Positions 29,001 through 44,000 of a stretch of 64,000 nt of DNA are shown here, piece by piece (the first letter of the stretch is position 1; each line of letters starts with the position of its first letter). The notes under the pieces were generated by a model. The model was not told the origin of the DNA, did no database searches, and worked only from the letters and a program-made list of their open reading frames with translations. Origin of the DNA: Heliocidaris erythrogramma (taxonomy: Eukaryota; Echinodermata; Echinoidea; Camarodonta; Echinometridae); the NCBI GenBank assembly GCA_025617745.1, contig CM046864.1, positions 1,426,001 through 1,490,000 of the forward strand, read 5' to 3'. A program made the position numbers and the translations under genes.

Positions 29001-32000
29001 CAAAGACCTTCTGACGTCAGACATTGCAGGATTGTGTAATGCATGTATTTTCATAGAGTGAGTTGAATCCCTTTAATTTAAAATACATGTCCATTCAAAT
29101 TTTCATTGACAAATAACTGGAATGTGTTGAAAGTTGGTATCTATCCTGAACACTCACATACAAAGCCAAAAGCATTTCCCTTTTGCCTGTTTGTTCTTTT
29201 TTATTTCATATAGTTTACACTTTGGGAAATATCTAAATAGACCCACAAAGAACATGTGAAGAGTATACTGCTACATCCATTCCATTCTCTATCTTTATTT
29301 CCTTATTCGTCCGTACATTGAGATATGTCGTTGAAGTCCAAATATATGCCTTAAACTAAATATTCATTGTTTCCCACGGTATTGATATATGGGGGTGTTT
29401 CACAAAGAGTTTGACTTAAAGTCATGCGTAAGTGCCAATGCGCATACGGTATTAAACGTGTAATCTCATTACAGTAGTAAACGTGTAATCTCATTAAGTA
29501 GAAAACACGTAAAAGTTAGGATCTCCTGCAGTCTCTCAAACACTCCCCAGATGTAAAATGTGGGTGTGGATCCTGATGCTTTGTACTGGAAAGACACCAC
29601 CTGCAGTGACGGTGGAGTTATTGGCAGTGGCTTATCCAGGGTTGGGTTTAGCTCATGCGACACAAGAAAATCCCATGCAATCTGCCTAAGGGTGTACAAG
29701 AAGGAGCCGTTCATATTTTTTCAGAACTTCTGTCTTTGGCGGATCCACCCACTCAGTCAATTTCTGGATGTGCCAAGGAGGGGTGGGGCACGGATAAGTA
29801 TAGGTTTAAAGGCCAGACAGAGGTACAAATCAGTCATTGGTATTTAACAGAGCATATCGCATTTTTCCTTTATAGCATTTTCGTATAAGCCATGACATTT
29901 CATGCGCAAAGCAGTTTTTGCAAGTGTTTCAGAAGTTGCCTGTCCTCTATCACGCGTAAAATGTTATCAATATCTTTTTGTGTTATCCGATGGAACACCA
30001 TCACCAATACTTGTGTTACAAATGAAATTTTGAAGGATATTTTCAAATTTACTCTTTCGATTCGCACTGTACATTCTCTTAATTTGTAGATATCAACGAG
30101 TGTACAAATGTCACCACTTGTGTAGAGAATGCTGCTTGTACCAATACAGAAGGTAGTTATACTTGTGAATGTCTAGAAGGATACAACGGTACAGGTTACC
30201 CTGGAGGAGCATGTTCAGGTATGTGAATCTGCTATGATACACCGATGCCAAGTAAATGACTATCCCTTGTATTTTTATAATCTTGTTTTTCAGTCACAAG
30301 TTTTCAACAACATACTTTACATTTCTTGAGACTCCGATGGAAAGCATACAAGCATTTTGTATTCTTGTGTTTACCAATTTTTGTTTGTGAAAGAATATCA
30401 AAAGAATTTGAAAATTACCTCGAAAATAATATTTCCCCTCCCTCTTCTATCCTCAGATATCAATGAATGTGATAACAGTCCGTGTGCTCCTAACGCCTCG
30501 TGTAGCAATACGATTGGTTCTTACAGTTGTTCATGTGATGAAGGATTTACAGGAGACGGTAGAATTTGTGTCGGTAGGTTAAATACCTTAATAGTCTTGC
30601 ACAAAGGTATTTCAATTCCAGAGAGCTATTACTGTATCATAACTTGAAGTTTGAAGTTTGAAGTGGAATGCAACGTAAAAGGCTATTCAGATTTCAACAA
30701 CACTAAATCGATTACATAATACAACGTGTACTTGTCATGTTTCCCATTGAAAATGTAATTGAATGCAAAATCAACTCACTGTGCTTCACGTATAGCTATT
30801 AGTGGATGCATATGCGAACCGCCATGATTATAGATGTAGTTAATGATAAACATATTTATATATTACATATATATATTTATTACAAACAATCAAACTGCCG
30901 TGAACTTAATGAATCTGGGAAGTAACTTATCCATGTTTCCTTTCTAGATGTAGTTGTATTACTATAGTTTGTATGTGTGTTTATTATGATACACTGTATC
31001 AATTGTGACCAGGCACCACAAAACCACCAAAAGTCGCACTGTGTCATTTTCAGTTAGAGCTCAATGTGTTTTTGGTGTGCATGGTCAAATTTTAGTTTTG
31101 GGTATTTCCTGAAAGAGTATACCTTTTTCTAAGTAATCTAAAAATTTGGAGGCACCAAACAATCTAAAAGTGGTATTTTTTATAGTTTTTTTTTATTAGA
31201 CTTATGTGTGTCTTCTCTGGATTTTGTTGTATTACTTTTCATTTTTACGACCCTGAATATTTGTCTCAGGTTGATCTCCCATAAATTTTAAACAGAGTAA
31301 GTTCTTGCATTGATACTTGTGCACTATGATGAACAGGATATGACTAATTAGTATGTCAAGCTTTAGGACCTTAACTAAAAATTCATATCTGGTGACTTTT
31401 TTGTGGTTTTGTGGTGCCTGGTCACAATTTGGCTTTATATCATCTAACTTATGTTATTTCTGTGAAAGGAAATTGAGGTATACAATCACTTGTTTATGAA
31501 GTTAATTTTTTTTTTAAGGTGTAGCAAGAAATAAGGGGAAAGACTTGATGCACTTAGATACTTTTAAAATAATGGGAGGAAATTTGAGTTGGGTTAGATG
31601 GAAAATCAGAAAAGCATATACTCATATAATATAATGACATACAATGCAAGATCAAAAGGAACGCAACAAAAAAAAAAGAAGTCTATAATGCACTTTTAGA
31701 AAGTAAAATAATGAACGTAGAAAGTAAAAATAATGAACGTAGAAAGTAAAAATAATGAACGTAAAAAGCATTAGCTCGAAATAAGTTAAGTCTACATTTA
31801 AAAAAAGTGAATTATTTTTAATGTTTCACGGAAGGAGGACATAAACGATAATATCACGTACAGCTTAAATCAATTAATTTCATTGTTACAATTGCCCTGT
31901 ATACTTTTTGGCACCTATCAGGTTTAATCTATACCTTGTTCAGTTAAATTGTACATGGTAATTGTGACCCGTCGCCTCAAAACCTACAATAACTCGCACG

Positions 32001-35000
32001 GACCACAACGTAGCAAACAGCCCAAAATGGTATATTTGCTTGGATCACTCGATTTTCTGTTTGATAGAAATGGGTAGTTTCATTATCATTCTATCATGTC
32101 TCAAGGTTGTGAGTCGTAATTCGACTTAGAAATATGTTTTGGGGGCATTTTTAAAATGAGAGCTTTTGTAATACTTTCATTCAATGCCAAATTACTATTT
32201 TACCTCCAAAGGTATTAAATTGATTTTTTGGGTGAGTAATGAATAGGTCCTCCTGGAGCAGCCTGCTAAAATTCAGCCTAATCTGATAATCCCTTCATAC
32301 TGGTTACAATTGCCATTTGAATACCCAATTTTACTTGGGCGCACACAGAGAGCGAAGGTTTAGCACTCTTTTGTTCCGTACTTAAATGGCCATTTTCTCT
32401 GAATAGGAGTTATTGATTGCTTGTTACATACCGATTCTAAATGTGATATCTAAAGGTGTTATCATTGAGTAAACTAGGCAAGTGATATACCATTGGAAAG
32501 CTGAGAATCTCTACTTTCAGAAAATGTATAAAACAAAAAAAAAATATTTTGGCGACTTATTGTAGGTTTTGAGGCGTCGGGTCACATTTTTAAAATTATA
32601 TAATTTGTATTGTGTTTATTGACATGTTGAATTAGATTGTGTAATGAATTATTAATTTGTAGTATTCCTTTTGAAAATCTGAATCAAGGAATAAAAAAAA
32701 TATGTGCATTTTTGGAACTCGTGAGATACTTTTCATTTATATGAACATGAAAACATGCAAAATATATATGAATATATTATTTAAATTGATGTAATAATGA
32801 ATCTCCATACTTCTTCCTTCCAGATGAGAATGAATGCATCCTGTATTCACCTTGCTCTGACGACGCTACTTGTGAAAACATAATAGGCTCATTTAACTGC
32901 ATTTGTCTTCCCGGCTACGCAGGCAATGGGACATACTGTGACAGTAGGTTCAATAATGATCTTCCTTGCACATGTATGGAATGTAATCTGCACTAATTTT
33001 AGAAATGCAAAATATTCACATGTCTGGTTCATGCAATTTACTAAATATTTGGATGTAACTTTTAGTAATACAGAGACTCAGAACACATAAGAGAGAAATT
33101 CAACGCAAAAACGTTTGAGAAATCAAGTCTTTTTCGAACATGTTGGTCGACATATGGTGAAAGCTTTAACTCTCAAATGAGTGAACTTGCTTAGTTCTAC
33201 ATAACATGTATATCATAGTTTGAACGTAACTATAAGCATGTGAAAAATAACCAAAAAACAACAAAAGAAGATTAGAATGTTTTTTGCAGAAGCATGATTA
33301 GGTGTGTCGGGGGGGGGGGGGAATTGGCTCTCATGCGCATGTGTATGTTTTTGCGTTTGTGATTTAACAAAAATGGGTTTTTTTTTCTGTCATTGATTGA
33401 AAAAATGCACAAACGACACTGAATAATCGGCCGATTGCAGCGTTAGTTGTGGAGATTATAAATCGTTGCTAATTCAACTGCGATGTGTCCTCACATAATC
33501 CTCTCTCCCAGATGTCAACGAATGCGAAGAGAATAGATGTGCGGCTAATACGACATGCTCAGACACACAGGGTTCGTATTTGTGCATGTGTGTGAATGGC
33601 TTCAGAGGAGATGCGTTCACACAATGTAATAACATCGATGAATGTGCAGAGAACCCTGACATCTGCCACGTGAATGCCGAATGCACCGATGAAGAAGGCA
33701 GTTATTCTTGTTCTTGTGTTGATGGATATGGTGGGAATGGTACCGTGTGTGAAGGTAATTTAAAAAAAATTAATATGATGTAAGCATAATGTGGGGAAAA
33801 TTAGTTTTCTGCCCTTAAGTCTTTAAAAGGAATCGGTATCTTTGTGGAGGCTTGATTTAATAAATTGTTGAATTTTGATATCTGTCTTGTATAATGATGT
33901 TCAGAAGGATATATAAATAGCCAGGCATAGAAAGGTTTTCAAATATATAATGCTATTATTAAGATATTAAGAATATGGCCATACGCTTTAGTCTAACATT
34001 GGGGGGGGGGGGGGGGGGGGGGCGACCATTTTTTTTTTTTGCCAAACCTTCAAAATTCGCTCAGTAGGGGTTATGGGGGTCCATTTTCCTTCCATAATTC
34101 TCTGACAAGCAAAAGGTCTTCCATTCTGAAAGAGGGGGGGGGGGGGGGCACGGGCCGGAAGTGCCCCCCCCCCGATTCGTCAATGGTCTAGGGGGTAAAA
34201 TGAGTCTGGCATCTCCGTTCACTTGCATATGTTTACTTTTGCGAAGGATATGATGATTTTGAATTGTTCCCCCCCCCCCCCCCCCCCCCCGGTAGCTCAG
34301 ATTTTATGAAGCCTCTACAAAGTTACCAAATAACTTTAAGCGAGGAAAACATGGTAAGGAAATAACAATCCCTTTTAATGTCATTATACTTTATATAGAT
34401 ATATGATAAGCGGTCTTTGCTCAAATGAACAGGATAATCCTGCAGTGTAAAATAAGGAAGATAACATAAATATATAAACCAGTTTCATTCCATAGCTGTG
34501 TTTAGTCGAATATCACTCGTCATAGTTCCTCAGAGATATATATGTATCTCTTAAATGCCCTATTGCAGTAATATTTCTGTAATTTTTAGTGAACTTTTTC
34601 TGCAATACATTTGCTTGTAGATTTGGATGAATGCATGCAGCCTAACGATTACTGTGGACTGAATGCAAGATGTAATAACACCATCGGGTCTGCCTTTTGT
34701 ACGTGTCACTCCGGTTATATGGAAACAAATGGAACATGCACAGGTAAGAGTGTTACCGTCCCTCTCTATTCAACATCGCTTGTATTTCCTTGTTTTCTAA
34801 ATGCATTTTTGTTTATCATCAATTAGATTTGTTTATATCACAATGGTCCCAACTCTTCATGGTTATATATATATATTATGTCCTAAATACTCTTCAGGTT
34901 AATAATCGTTACTTTTATGATTGTGCTGAACATAAACCTGCCCAATTTATCCCTTGTCTGTCATTGTTTTAAAGATTGATTGCAGGTTCAATGAATTAGA

Positions 35001-37180
35001 GATGTTCAGTTGTTAAAATTGTTTTATCAGTATGGGTTATAGGATTCCCCCCCCCCCCCTTCAATGTTGTCAGGCTGCATATTCATTTCTATTTTTATGA
35101 CAAAATTACCAAATTTAGCACGCAGGTATATGAATATGTTGTAAGCAAAAATAGCTATTGGTAACCTAAAATTCGGCCATCTTGGGGGCCCGTAGTGTCC
35201 ATATTTTTTTCTAAAATAGCTACCACTCTGCTACATTTTCTACTCAGTGGGGGATATCTTTTCACAATTTCATAATTGATGGGCCAAAATGCAGTGATCT
35301 AAACAGTAATAAGACATTTGGCACTCGAATAGATGGATATGTTATCGGCAAAATTGAATATTTGGCCACCTTAAATTTTCTCCTTAAGGCCCAGTGCTTC
35401 TATTTCTGTTAATGGCCGCCAGTCGGGTAGATTTTCTACCAAAATATACTGAAACGTTTTAAGGGGCCTTTGACTTAAAAAACGATAATACAGCAAATGT
35501 TCCAAGAGCAAATTTGACACCCAAAGAGATTATTATGTTATTAGCCAAACATGAATATTTACTTACCTAAATTTCAGCCCCTGAGGCCCGCTGTGCCCTT
35601 CTTTTTTATGTTAGTGTAATCAGATATTAATACAGAATTTAAATTGAAAACTTTCAGGTTCCCAGAATCTATTAAAATGTCTCTTTTTTGACCATTTGGC
35701 AATTCAAGAAGAATACATTGATTAAAACATGGGTCATAACAATATGTAAGAATTTTTTTTAATGGTAGAAGGTAAGCAGTACCCCATTTTATTTCATTGA
35801 GGGATATTGAGATAACAGTTACTCGTGAAATTTAAAACCAAGATCATTAAATCGTGCTAAAAAAATTACGATGTGCCTAGAAGTGCTGGATTCTCGAAAT
35901 CAATTAGCAGGAAACCCACCCAACCCCCTAAAGAGCAGCTGGAGTTCTTGTAATCTAATGACCTGCATGTGATTAGGTATGAAAGGTCGACTCGATAAAT
36001 ATCCAGATATCTTCTTTAAATTTGCTAGATTTCGACGAATGCTCGAACAATGTAGATTCGTGTCAGTCTGACATCTCAGATTGTGTCAATACCGACGGTA
36101 GCTATCGATGTGACTGCAAGGACGGCTACATTCATGAAACATCACCGCTACTATGTGAAGGTAATTTGCAAATTCATGAGTTGGCTCAGAAGACCCGATT
36201 AAAGCTTAAAGCTGCATTTTCTAACATTGTCAAAAGGAAAGATAGGACTTTATTGTTATAACACAATAAAACAAAATATAATTTGTACAGATTAAAGAGA
36301 TAGTTAATGTGTCTAGTTAAAACCCAATATTTTATTTTCAACTTATTTTTATTCCTTACCCAGGAAAATTGATTTATTTTTTAGATACTATCAGATCAGA
36401 CATTTTTCTTGGTGTGAGGGTTATACATGTATACGCTCCTCTTTTTCAGTACAACGTCAAATGAAAAAAAAGGACCTTGCCTTTAAAGAAGGGATTGGAA
36501 TTAGTAAATGGTATTTTTTGCTTATTCAAGTTTTGAAGGTATTCTGTAAAATCATATCTTTGTGTTTTGGGGATAAATCTGGTAATGATAAATATATCGT
36601 TATCATGTGCATTGTTATTTGCACAATTGGTATTTTGATAAATAAAAATTGCAATGAAATAAAATCTGAAAGATCAAAACATATATAAACTAAATTGTTA
36701 TATTCATTACCATTTAAACGATACCATCCTCTATTTCAGATGAAGATGAATGCGCATCCCGATCGCCTTGTGAACAAGAACTCAACCAAATGTGCGTCAA
36801 TCTCATAGGTTTATATCGATGTGACTGCATTGATATGTTTACAGACGTTGGTGGAGATTGCATTGGTAAATGAACAATAATATATTTGCACCCTCTCCCA
36901 TCGCGTTTTCAGTAACAATCCTGCCTTGAACATGGATTGCGGCGCATGTTTCTCAAAAGTGAACAAAAATAGTTCTCTACAAGTGTTTTATATTTATGTA
37001 ATTATACATATAAAAATAAAACCGAAAAAGAAGACATAAGTTTTGAAACGGAACATGTTTCGGAGTCATAATCCATCATGAGCCTGATTTTTTACATAAT
37101 TTCATATTACATAATACTAAACAAGATCGTCAATTGCTCTTCAAACGTGGGGGGGGGGGACATATTTTTGTTTTATCTAG

Positions 37181-37228
<48 letters not shown>

Positions 37229-40200
37229 TGCGTATAAAAAAAAAACCAAACAAGATTTAATGTCAGATTTTTGAAGATTGTGTTAGTTTAACACCAAAGT
37301 GAGTAGTAACACATTAAGGCCACATATCTCCTCTTTCTAATGATATCTTATTTATGCATACACGGTCATGGATGTCTGAGTAATCATACTTTTGGATAAT
37401 GGGACAAAGTAGACCTGGGACCAAGTTTTAGACACTGCAAGAATCATGGCACCTTATTACAAATTAACTTAATTAACAAAATGGAAAAATGAAATTAATA
37501 ATCGCAACTTACCATTGTTTTCTTTAGGGTATCTCTTTTTACCCTAAAGAAGACAATGGTAAATTGTGAGTATTAATTTCATTATTCCATTTTGTTAAGT
37601 TATAGGGGCCCTGTGGGGGTAACATACTGGAGGGGGGGGGGCGCTGCCAGGCAAAATGTACATTCTGATCTTCTCCAAAACACATGATCGGAATTCAACC
37701 AAACTTGGTAGGAATCATCCTTAGGGGTAGGGGACTCAAAGTTGCTAAAATGGTACATGTGGCCCCCAGAAGCCCCCAAGTGTAAAAGCTGTGTAAATTT
37801 CAAACATCTTCTTCTCCAGAACCAGGAATAGCTCAGACTTGGTATTGTGCATGGCGATACCTCTATAGACAAAAAATGAAAGTTCATGATTTTTTTCTGG
37901 GTGGCCTTATAGGGGGTCTGTGGGGGTAACATACTGGAGGAGTGGGGGTGGGGCAAGTTGTGCGCCATCCATAAACTTTTTACATTTTCAGCTTCTTCTC
38001 CAAAACCATGATTTAACCGAACTTGGTAGGAAGCTCAGACTTGGTATTGTGTATAGAGATACCTCTATAGATGAAGAATGGAAGTTGTTCATGTGCTAGA
38101 GAGAACATGCACCAGATGTGAATTGATCCACCTTAGGTAAGCGTCGTGCCCCCTGGGGCTCTTGTTTTTTTTTTAGTGGCTGAATAGGGGGGAGACATGG
38201 CCCCCGGTGCTCCCTGACTACGCCAGTGTTCATATTCCTGTAACTCTTTCATGTTTCTTGCATTAGCCTACGACTTTATTACAAAACTAATACAACAGTA
38301 GAAACTAATACTAAGTAATCTTCATGAATAACCTCATTTTCTTGGACTCCACCGTTAGTGGAAACATGAATATTTAAATCTAATGATCACATGTTCACTT
38401 TACATACTCTAATTCTGTTGTATTCATTTTTTTTTTTTTGGAGCAGTAGTATCTTATATTCAAACACTTTCACATTCAGGCTTTTCATTTACATGCCAAT
38501 TACATAATGAATATATACCAGAAACTTAGTTTAGTTATTGCAGTATGAAAATTTAAGGCAGTGAAAGTGCATGTATTTTACAATCCTATGTTTACTCCTC
38601 TTTTTCACAATTTCATTTTTCCCTTTAGTACAAAACTAACCAGGCACTGGAAACATGCTCTATATTTCTTTAATGGATAAGAGAAATTTCTTCATGTCCA
38701 GATTTTACACAGAAATGCAGCATTGCATTGCACTATCCGTGGGTATTAAAAATAAATCACGGGATAAATCATAGCAGCATGAACCCTGGCCTAGCGCCTG
38801 GCCATGCCGACACAGTGATGCATGTTCATCAGTCTGTCTAAGGTAGATGTTAGCGTATTGTATAGCTATAGACATGCAATACACGCGGAACCGCAAATAA
38901 AGTAGCGATGTCATTTGGCGGCATCGAGTCGTATGCCTATGCAGGTACGGTCTACGTAATGTATCCCTGATGATACAATCGCCATCTCCAAAAGCCAACC
39001 TTTTTTTACACTAGTTCTTAACATAAGAAATATATATATATATATACTTGGAAATTTGACATAAGTAATTTCGGTTTTGAATGATTTTTATTTCATAATA
39101 AAAGTCCCAAAATGTGTGGGGGACATTTGGTTTTGCGTCCCCCACATTTTACTGCCCCCCCCCCCCCCCCCCGGGATTGACCCCATGATACTAAATAACA
39201 TGAACAGTTAACAATATAAGGTGTGTCAAAATGTACTTAATGGGGTGAGGGATCTGTCTGGTCAAGGACCTGGGTGAACAATACAGTTAAATAGAAAGCA
39301 ATATTTGGTAATTGTACAACTGTTGGTTGAGTTTGGGTTTGGTCCAATTAATAATATAGACCTTCTTTTATTTTGAGTTGAAAATCTGTGTGGGCAGTGT
39401 CCAGAATTTCGAAGCATTGTGGGTTACATTCTGATAGACATTGTTTTGAAGATTGTGTTTCCAGACGTGAGGGTTTTTGTCCTTCCCCAAGTGCTCCTGT
39501 ACTCGTGTTATTCTGTTGTAAAAAAAATCAGGCTGATGATGGAGTATGACTCCGAAACATGTTCCGCTTAAAAACTTATGTCTTCTTTGTCGTTTTGATA
39601 TTTAAGTTACTATCGTGTCGTTCATTTGGAAATTATACATTTATTTAAATGTGAACTCTACTGCTTTTTCCTCATATCGTTTACTTTAATTAATTCAGAT
39701 CTTTACAAGTCTGAATTTAGGATGTATACTACTGATAAAAATCAAAACTTGTAATAAGTGGTCGCGAAATTTGATCACTTGAATATCTCTGCTTCTGAAC
39801 TTGTTAAGTAGGTTTAAGAACACAGAGGTATTACGCCTGACCTATTATCTGACGAATACAGTACTGAATACAATTACAAAACGAGAGCAACACAGGGTTT
39901 TTATTCATACTGACAAGCGTTATGTGAGTTAGGGTAAGGGGACAACCTAATCCTTGCAAAAGGAGAAGGGCCTGAGCCTCTCAGGCACCCCACGACCACA
40001 ACTGCACGTAAAAACAAACATACAAATATTAATTCTAATGTTATTTTTTTTTGTTGATAATATTCATTTTCTACATTTTGATCCCCTCCCCATTATTCCT
40101 GTAACAGCTGCAAACACGTTGTACTTGTGTGTAAGGTTTGAGAGCATCAAAGGATACATTGTAAGGGTTCTTCCTGAAAACATCAACTCAGACGCAGTAC

Positions 40201-40898
40201 AGAGTGATCTTGCACAAGATGTAAGTTCTTTCTGAATTTTTATTTGACCTGTTTTCAGGGAAGGTTGAGTTCTGGGAAGGATAAATAATTTGTGAGCTTT
40301 CTCATTCATTTCATGTCCGTTTGGAAGAACATCATAGTAGAAATGTCGCCTGAAAAGGATTGCTCTTCAAATGCCCTCATATTCGAAATATGACAAGAAA
40401 AACCTATTCTGGCCGAACATTCATGCCACACGTGCGTACATTCCCATATACTCATATCTGTATGCAGTACATGTGCTTTTCAGCGGTATAAGGTCAATCT
40501 CTTATCACTTTGATGATTCCAAAACCTCACAGTAGGCACCAATTATAATGTAGACATGAGCAACCTCTCCCAGTTGCTTTGAGAAAATTTCATAATGAAA
40601 TCGCATAACCAGGACTCAACTTGATCTTTAAGAAAGAATTTTGTCAGTATTTGTTTATTGAATGAAAACGCGCTAATGTTGCTTCCAAGTTTGCATAGTA
40701 CTTCTTTTATTGATGATATATTATATTCCCTATAAAAAGGGTTATCATTGTTATCATATTGACGTAATGATATATATGACATATACACATTTTAAATAAA
40801 TTACCTTACTGCAGATTATGTGATCATGTACGTAGTAATCTTGGAATTTTTTATTGTTATTTGCAATATTCATGTATACATACATATTATTTAATCAT

Positions 40899-40929
<31 letters not shown>

Positions 40930-41049
40930 GAATTATGCACATCTTAAATAAAATACCTTACTGCAGATTACGTGACGATGTACGTAGTAATCATGGAATT
41001 TGCTATTTCTTGTTATTTGCAATATTCATGTATACGTACATATTATTTA

Positions 41050-41093
<44 letters not shown>

Positions 41094-44000
41094 ACGCACC
41101 TTGAGCGCCCAGATTAGGCGGATACCGGTGCTATACAAGAAACCATCATATATTATACATATATATATATATATATACATGTTGGCCGATGGAAAGAATT
41201 TATTAAGTATAAATTTGCAGCCACCTTTTCTTATATTATGGGGATGGTAACTACAGGTTCTTCGGCAGTTACAGAATTCCTCCGTTATCAGAAATGAAGC
41301 CCTTGACGTGTCTGTTTACAACCATACCTTGGAAGAAGGAATGCAGATCAAGGTCACATTTAGAGTGGACTTGGTAAACTCCAGCATGTTGACGACCGGA
41401 AGTCTTGAGGATGAATTTTACGCAGGTCTAGGGCAGGTGGTGACCTCCTTAAACCGAACAGCGTGGTCATTGTCGCTGGTAAGATATGAACCTTATCATT
41501 ACACTATAAATTTGTGATCTGTACTTTTGAAGAAAAAAAACACGGATGAAATTAAATGAATATAAACTTTCATTGAAAACAACACGTTTTGTACAAACAT
41601 TTACAGTTCAAATGGCACGGCCTTGACTGGACTAGCTTTGTGTGATCATGAAGTTTGTGATCTATCAGAAAAATCTAGCAATAAGGTTACTCGCCCATGA
41701 CAAATCCTGTGAAGTACAATGCCATTTTAATGTCCTTTGACACAACACGTGAAACGTATTAAGCGGTCCTTGTCAACAGTAATAATCCAATAACGAAAAT
41801 GTGCAACTTTACACAATTATTGGAAAATTGTTGTCCTGCCTAATTACGTTGAACAGAGTTGGAATCCTTAACGTGGTGCTTATTTCTCATGCAGAAAATA
41901 GCAAGGTGTGTATTAATGCAACACAGTTGATAATATTATAGCCCTTTTTATATCCCCGCTTTTCCATTTTCGGCAAGAAATACAGTGAACCATCAAACAC
42001 TTTTCAATTATAACCAAGTTCTGATTTGAATTGCTCCTTTTCTCATGATCTGTTAAACAGCGTCCTAAAATATTCGGGAATATTTGACCAAGGATAACTC
42101 CTTGATTTGACACTTCCTGAGGATATTCATTTTCTTTTTATTTAGACCCCGATGAATGCGCACTTTTCCCTGATATCTGTGGTATGGGCGAGTGCGTGAA
42201 TACAGACGGAAGTTACTATTGTAATTGCACGGCTGGGTTTTCCGGTCAATCATGCAGAGGTAAACTAGTTATAGAAGGATAAGATCAAGAACAGTAGTGT
42301 TATTGTTACGATTTATACCGATATACTGCCATTGATTATGGAGGGGACAAAATTTAAGTCAGTATCGACATTCTGATTAAAAAATAGTTAAAATAGCTTC
42401 GAATGTGTTATTATGTATTAGGCTGATGTTTATGTTTTGACTAACTTTAATATGCACAATGTTGTTTTAGGAAAGGCATAATACCACGATAAAGGCCTTT
42501 GATTAAATTGATAAATTGATTCGTGATACCATAGTAAAGGGCATTAATATAATGACTATGTGTAAAACCCATGATATCGTGTTAAGCCCAGCGTGCAAAT
42601 GTGCGTTATCAAACTGCTTCATTCCAAGGAAACAAAAAATAAAAAGGTCTCTTTTGTTTACGTCATATTTGGTATGCAAAAAACAATCGATTGTTAGGAC
42701 AGGTCTGATTATAGGGATTTAAGCCTCCAAATGCAACCTGTCATGACAATGTTCCGCGAATCGCTTGTAAATAGAATATCTTTATCGGCAAACGACAATT
42801 TTCTTTTTCTCTTCTTCTACGTTCTTTTTTGTTTACAATGTGTGAAATAAAATACCCTTTTTTGTGAAATAAAATACCTGTTTTTCCTAATGTTTTCATG
42901 CTTCTTTTTAAATGATTTTTGTCCACATATCAATTCTACAATATTAAAATACTTGAATAGATTAATCTTAGTGATCACATGAATGACCTTGGATATAACT
43001 TTAGCATAGTACTCTTCATAATAAGAAATCTCGATATCACGTGCACTCCTGTCAATATTGGTGAGGAATCCCTTCATGTTTTTAACAGATACAATCGGGT
43101 GCCTGGAGAATTCGGATAACTGTCATCAAGTTTGTATCGACGAAGAAGGTGGTTTCATGTGCGATTGCTTCGAAGGCTATGAACTAGATGCAGATAATAC
43201 AACATGTTTGGGTGAGATACATTATTAACCTTCAAAAACAACATGGGGTGATTTCTTTATTTTTTTCAGATGGTAATGTATCAGTCATAAAAACTAATTG
43301 ATTACAGAGGTCAAGGCACAAAAAACATGGAATTGAATGACATAGGCCCTAAAGATTGCTCTTTAAGCCTTTCGAGACAATTGATCACACTGTGTCCATT
43401 TTTGTTGCACGATCTTTTGCGTTTGATGCCAAAAATGGCAAAAACGAGAATAAGCAATAAAATCCCTAAATTGACAAAACATTGATAGGTCAAAACTATT
43501 GGTTTTTTTATAAAAACGGGCAATTTTGTTTTATTTCCACGAAATTCACAACCATGTATATTGATGTCAAAGACATTACACCTTAGAATCATTTAACACT
43601 AAATGAAATATATTTTGCCGATTTGAAGAACAAAATGTGATTAGCCCTTAAATAATTCCTGTCCTGGAAGAGTCAAATGCATATTCCTTCATTGCTTCAA
43701 GTAAAATTAAGATGAAATATCGTACTTGCTAAACTAAAAAACAAAACCCAAAATAACACTGTTTATCGAAGCGAGAACCAAATTTCTTCTCAAACAATTC
43801 ATTAATAAGTGTATAGTAGCTCCTTAATGAGGAAAAATTTAATTTGGGACATCATTCCCATTCCTTCTTTATGAAGACAACCCAAGAGTTTCGAGTAAAA
43901 CGATTCTTCATTATTACAAAAGAAAAATAATAGATAAAGTTGGTTAAAAGCAACAAGCAAAAGATACGACTACGTCTTCAATATGCCTCCGCTTGTATTC

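Larger units (their letters stand above)
36866..40107 (+). other. Intron 27 (about 3.2 kb), compound repeat region
   Basis: It contains a pair of inverted repeats (36995-37100 and 39517-39645), a TA microsatellite (37183-37225), a long hairpin (37466-37602), a two-unit tandem repeat (37603-38170), a CpG-containing patch (38700-39000) and a poly-C tract at about 39154-39173. No exon is seen. Confidence 0.6.

Noticed and set aside
41895-41905. An 11-base version of the micro-exon using the donor GTGTGT
   Set aside because: It would give phase 2 and break the frame into exon 31; the 13-base version keeps it.
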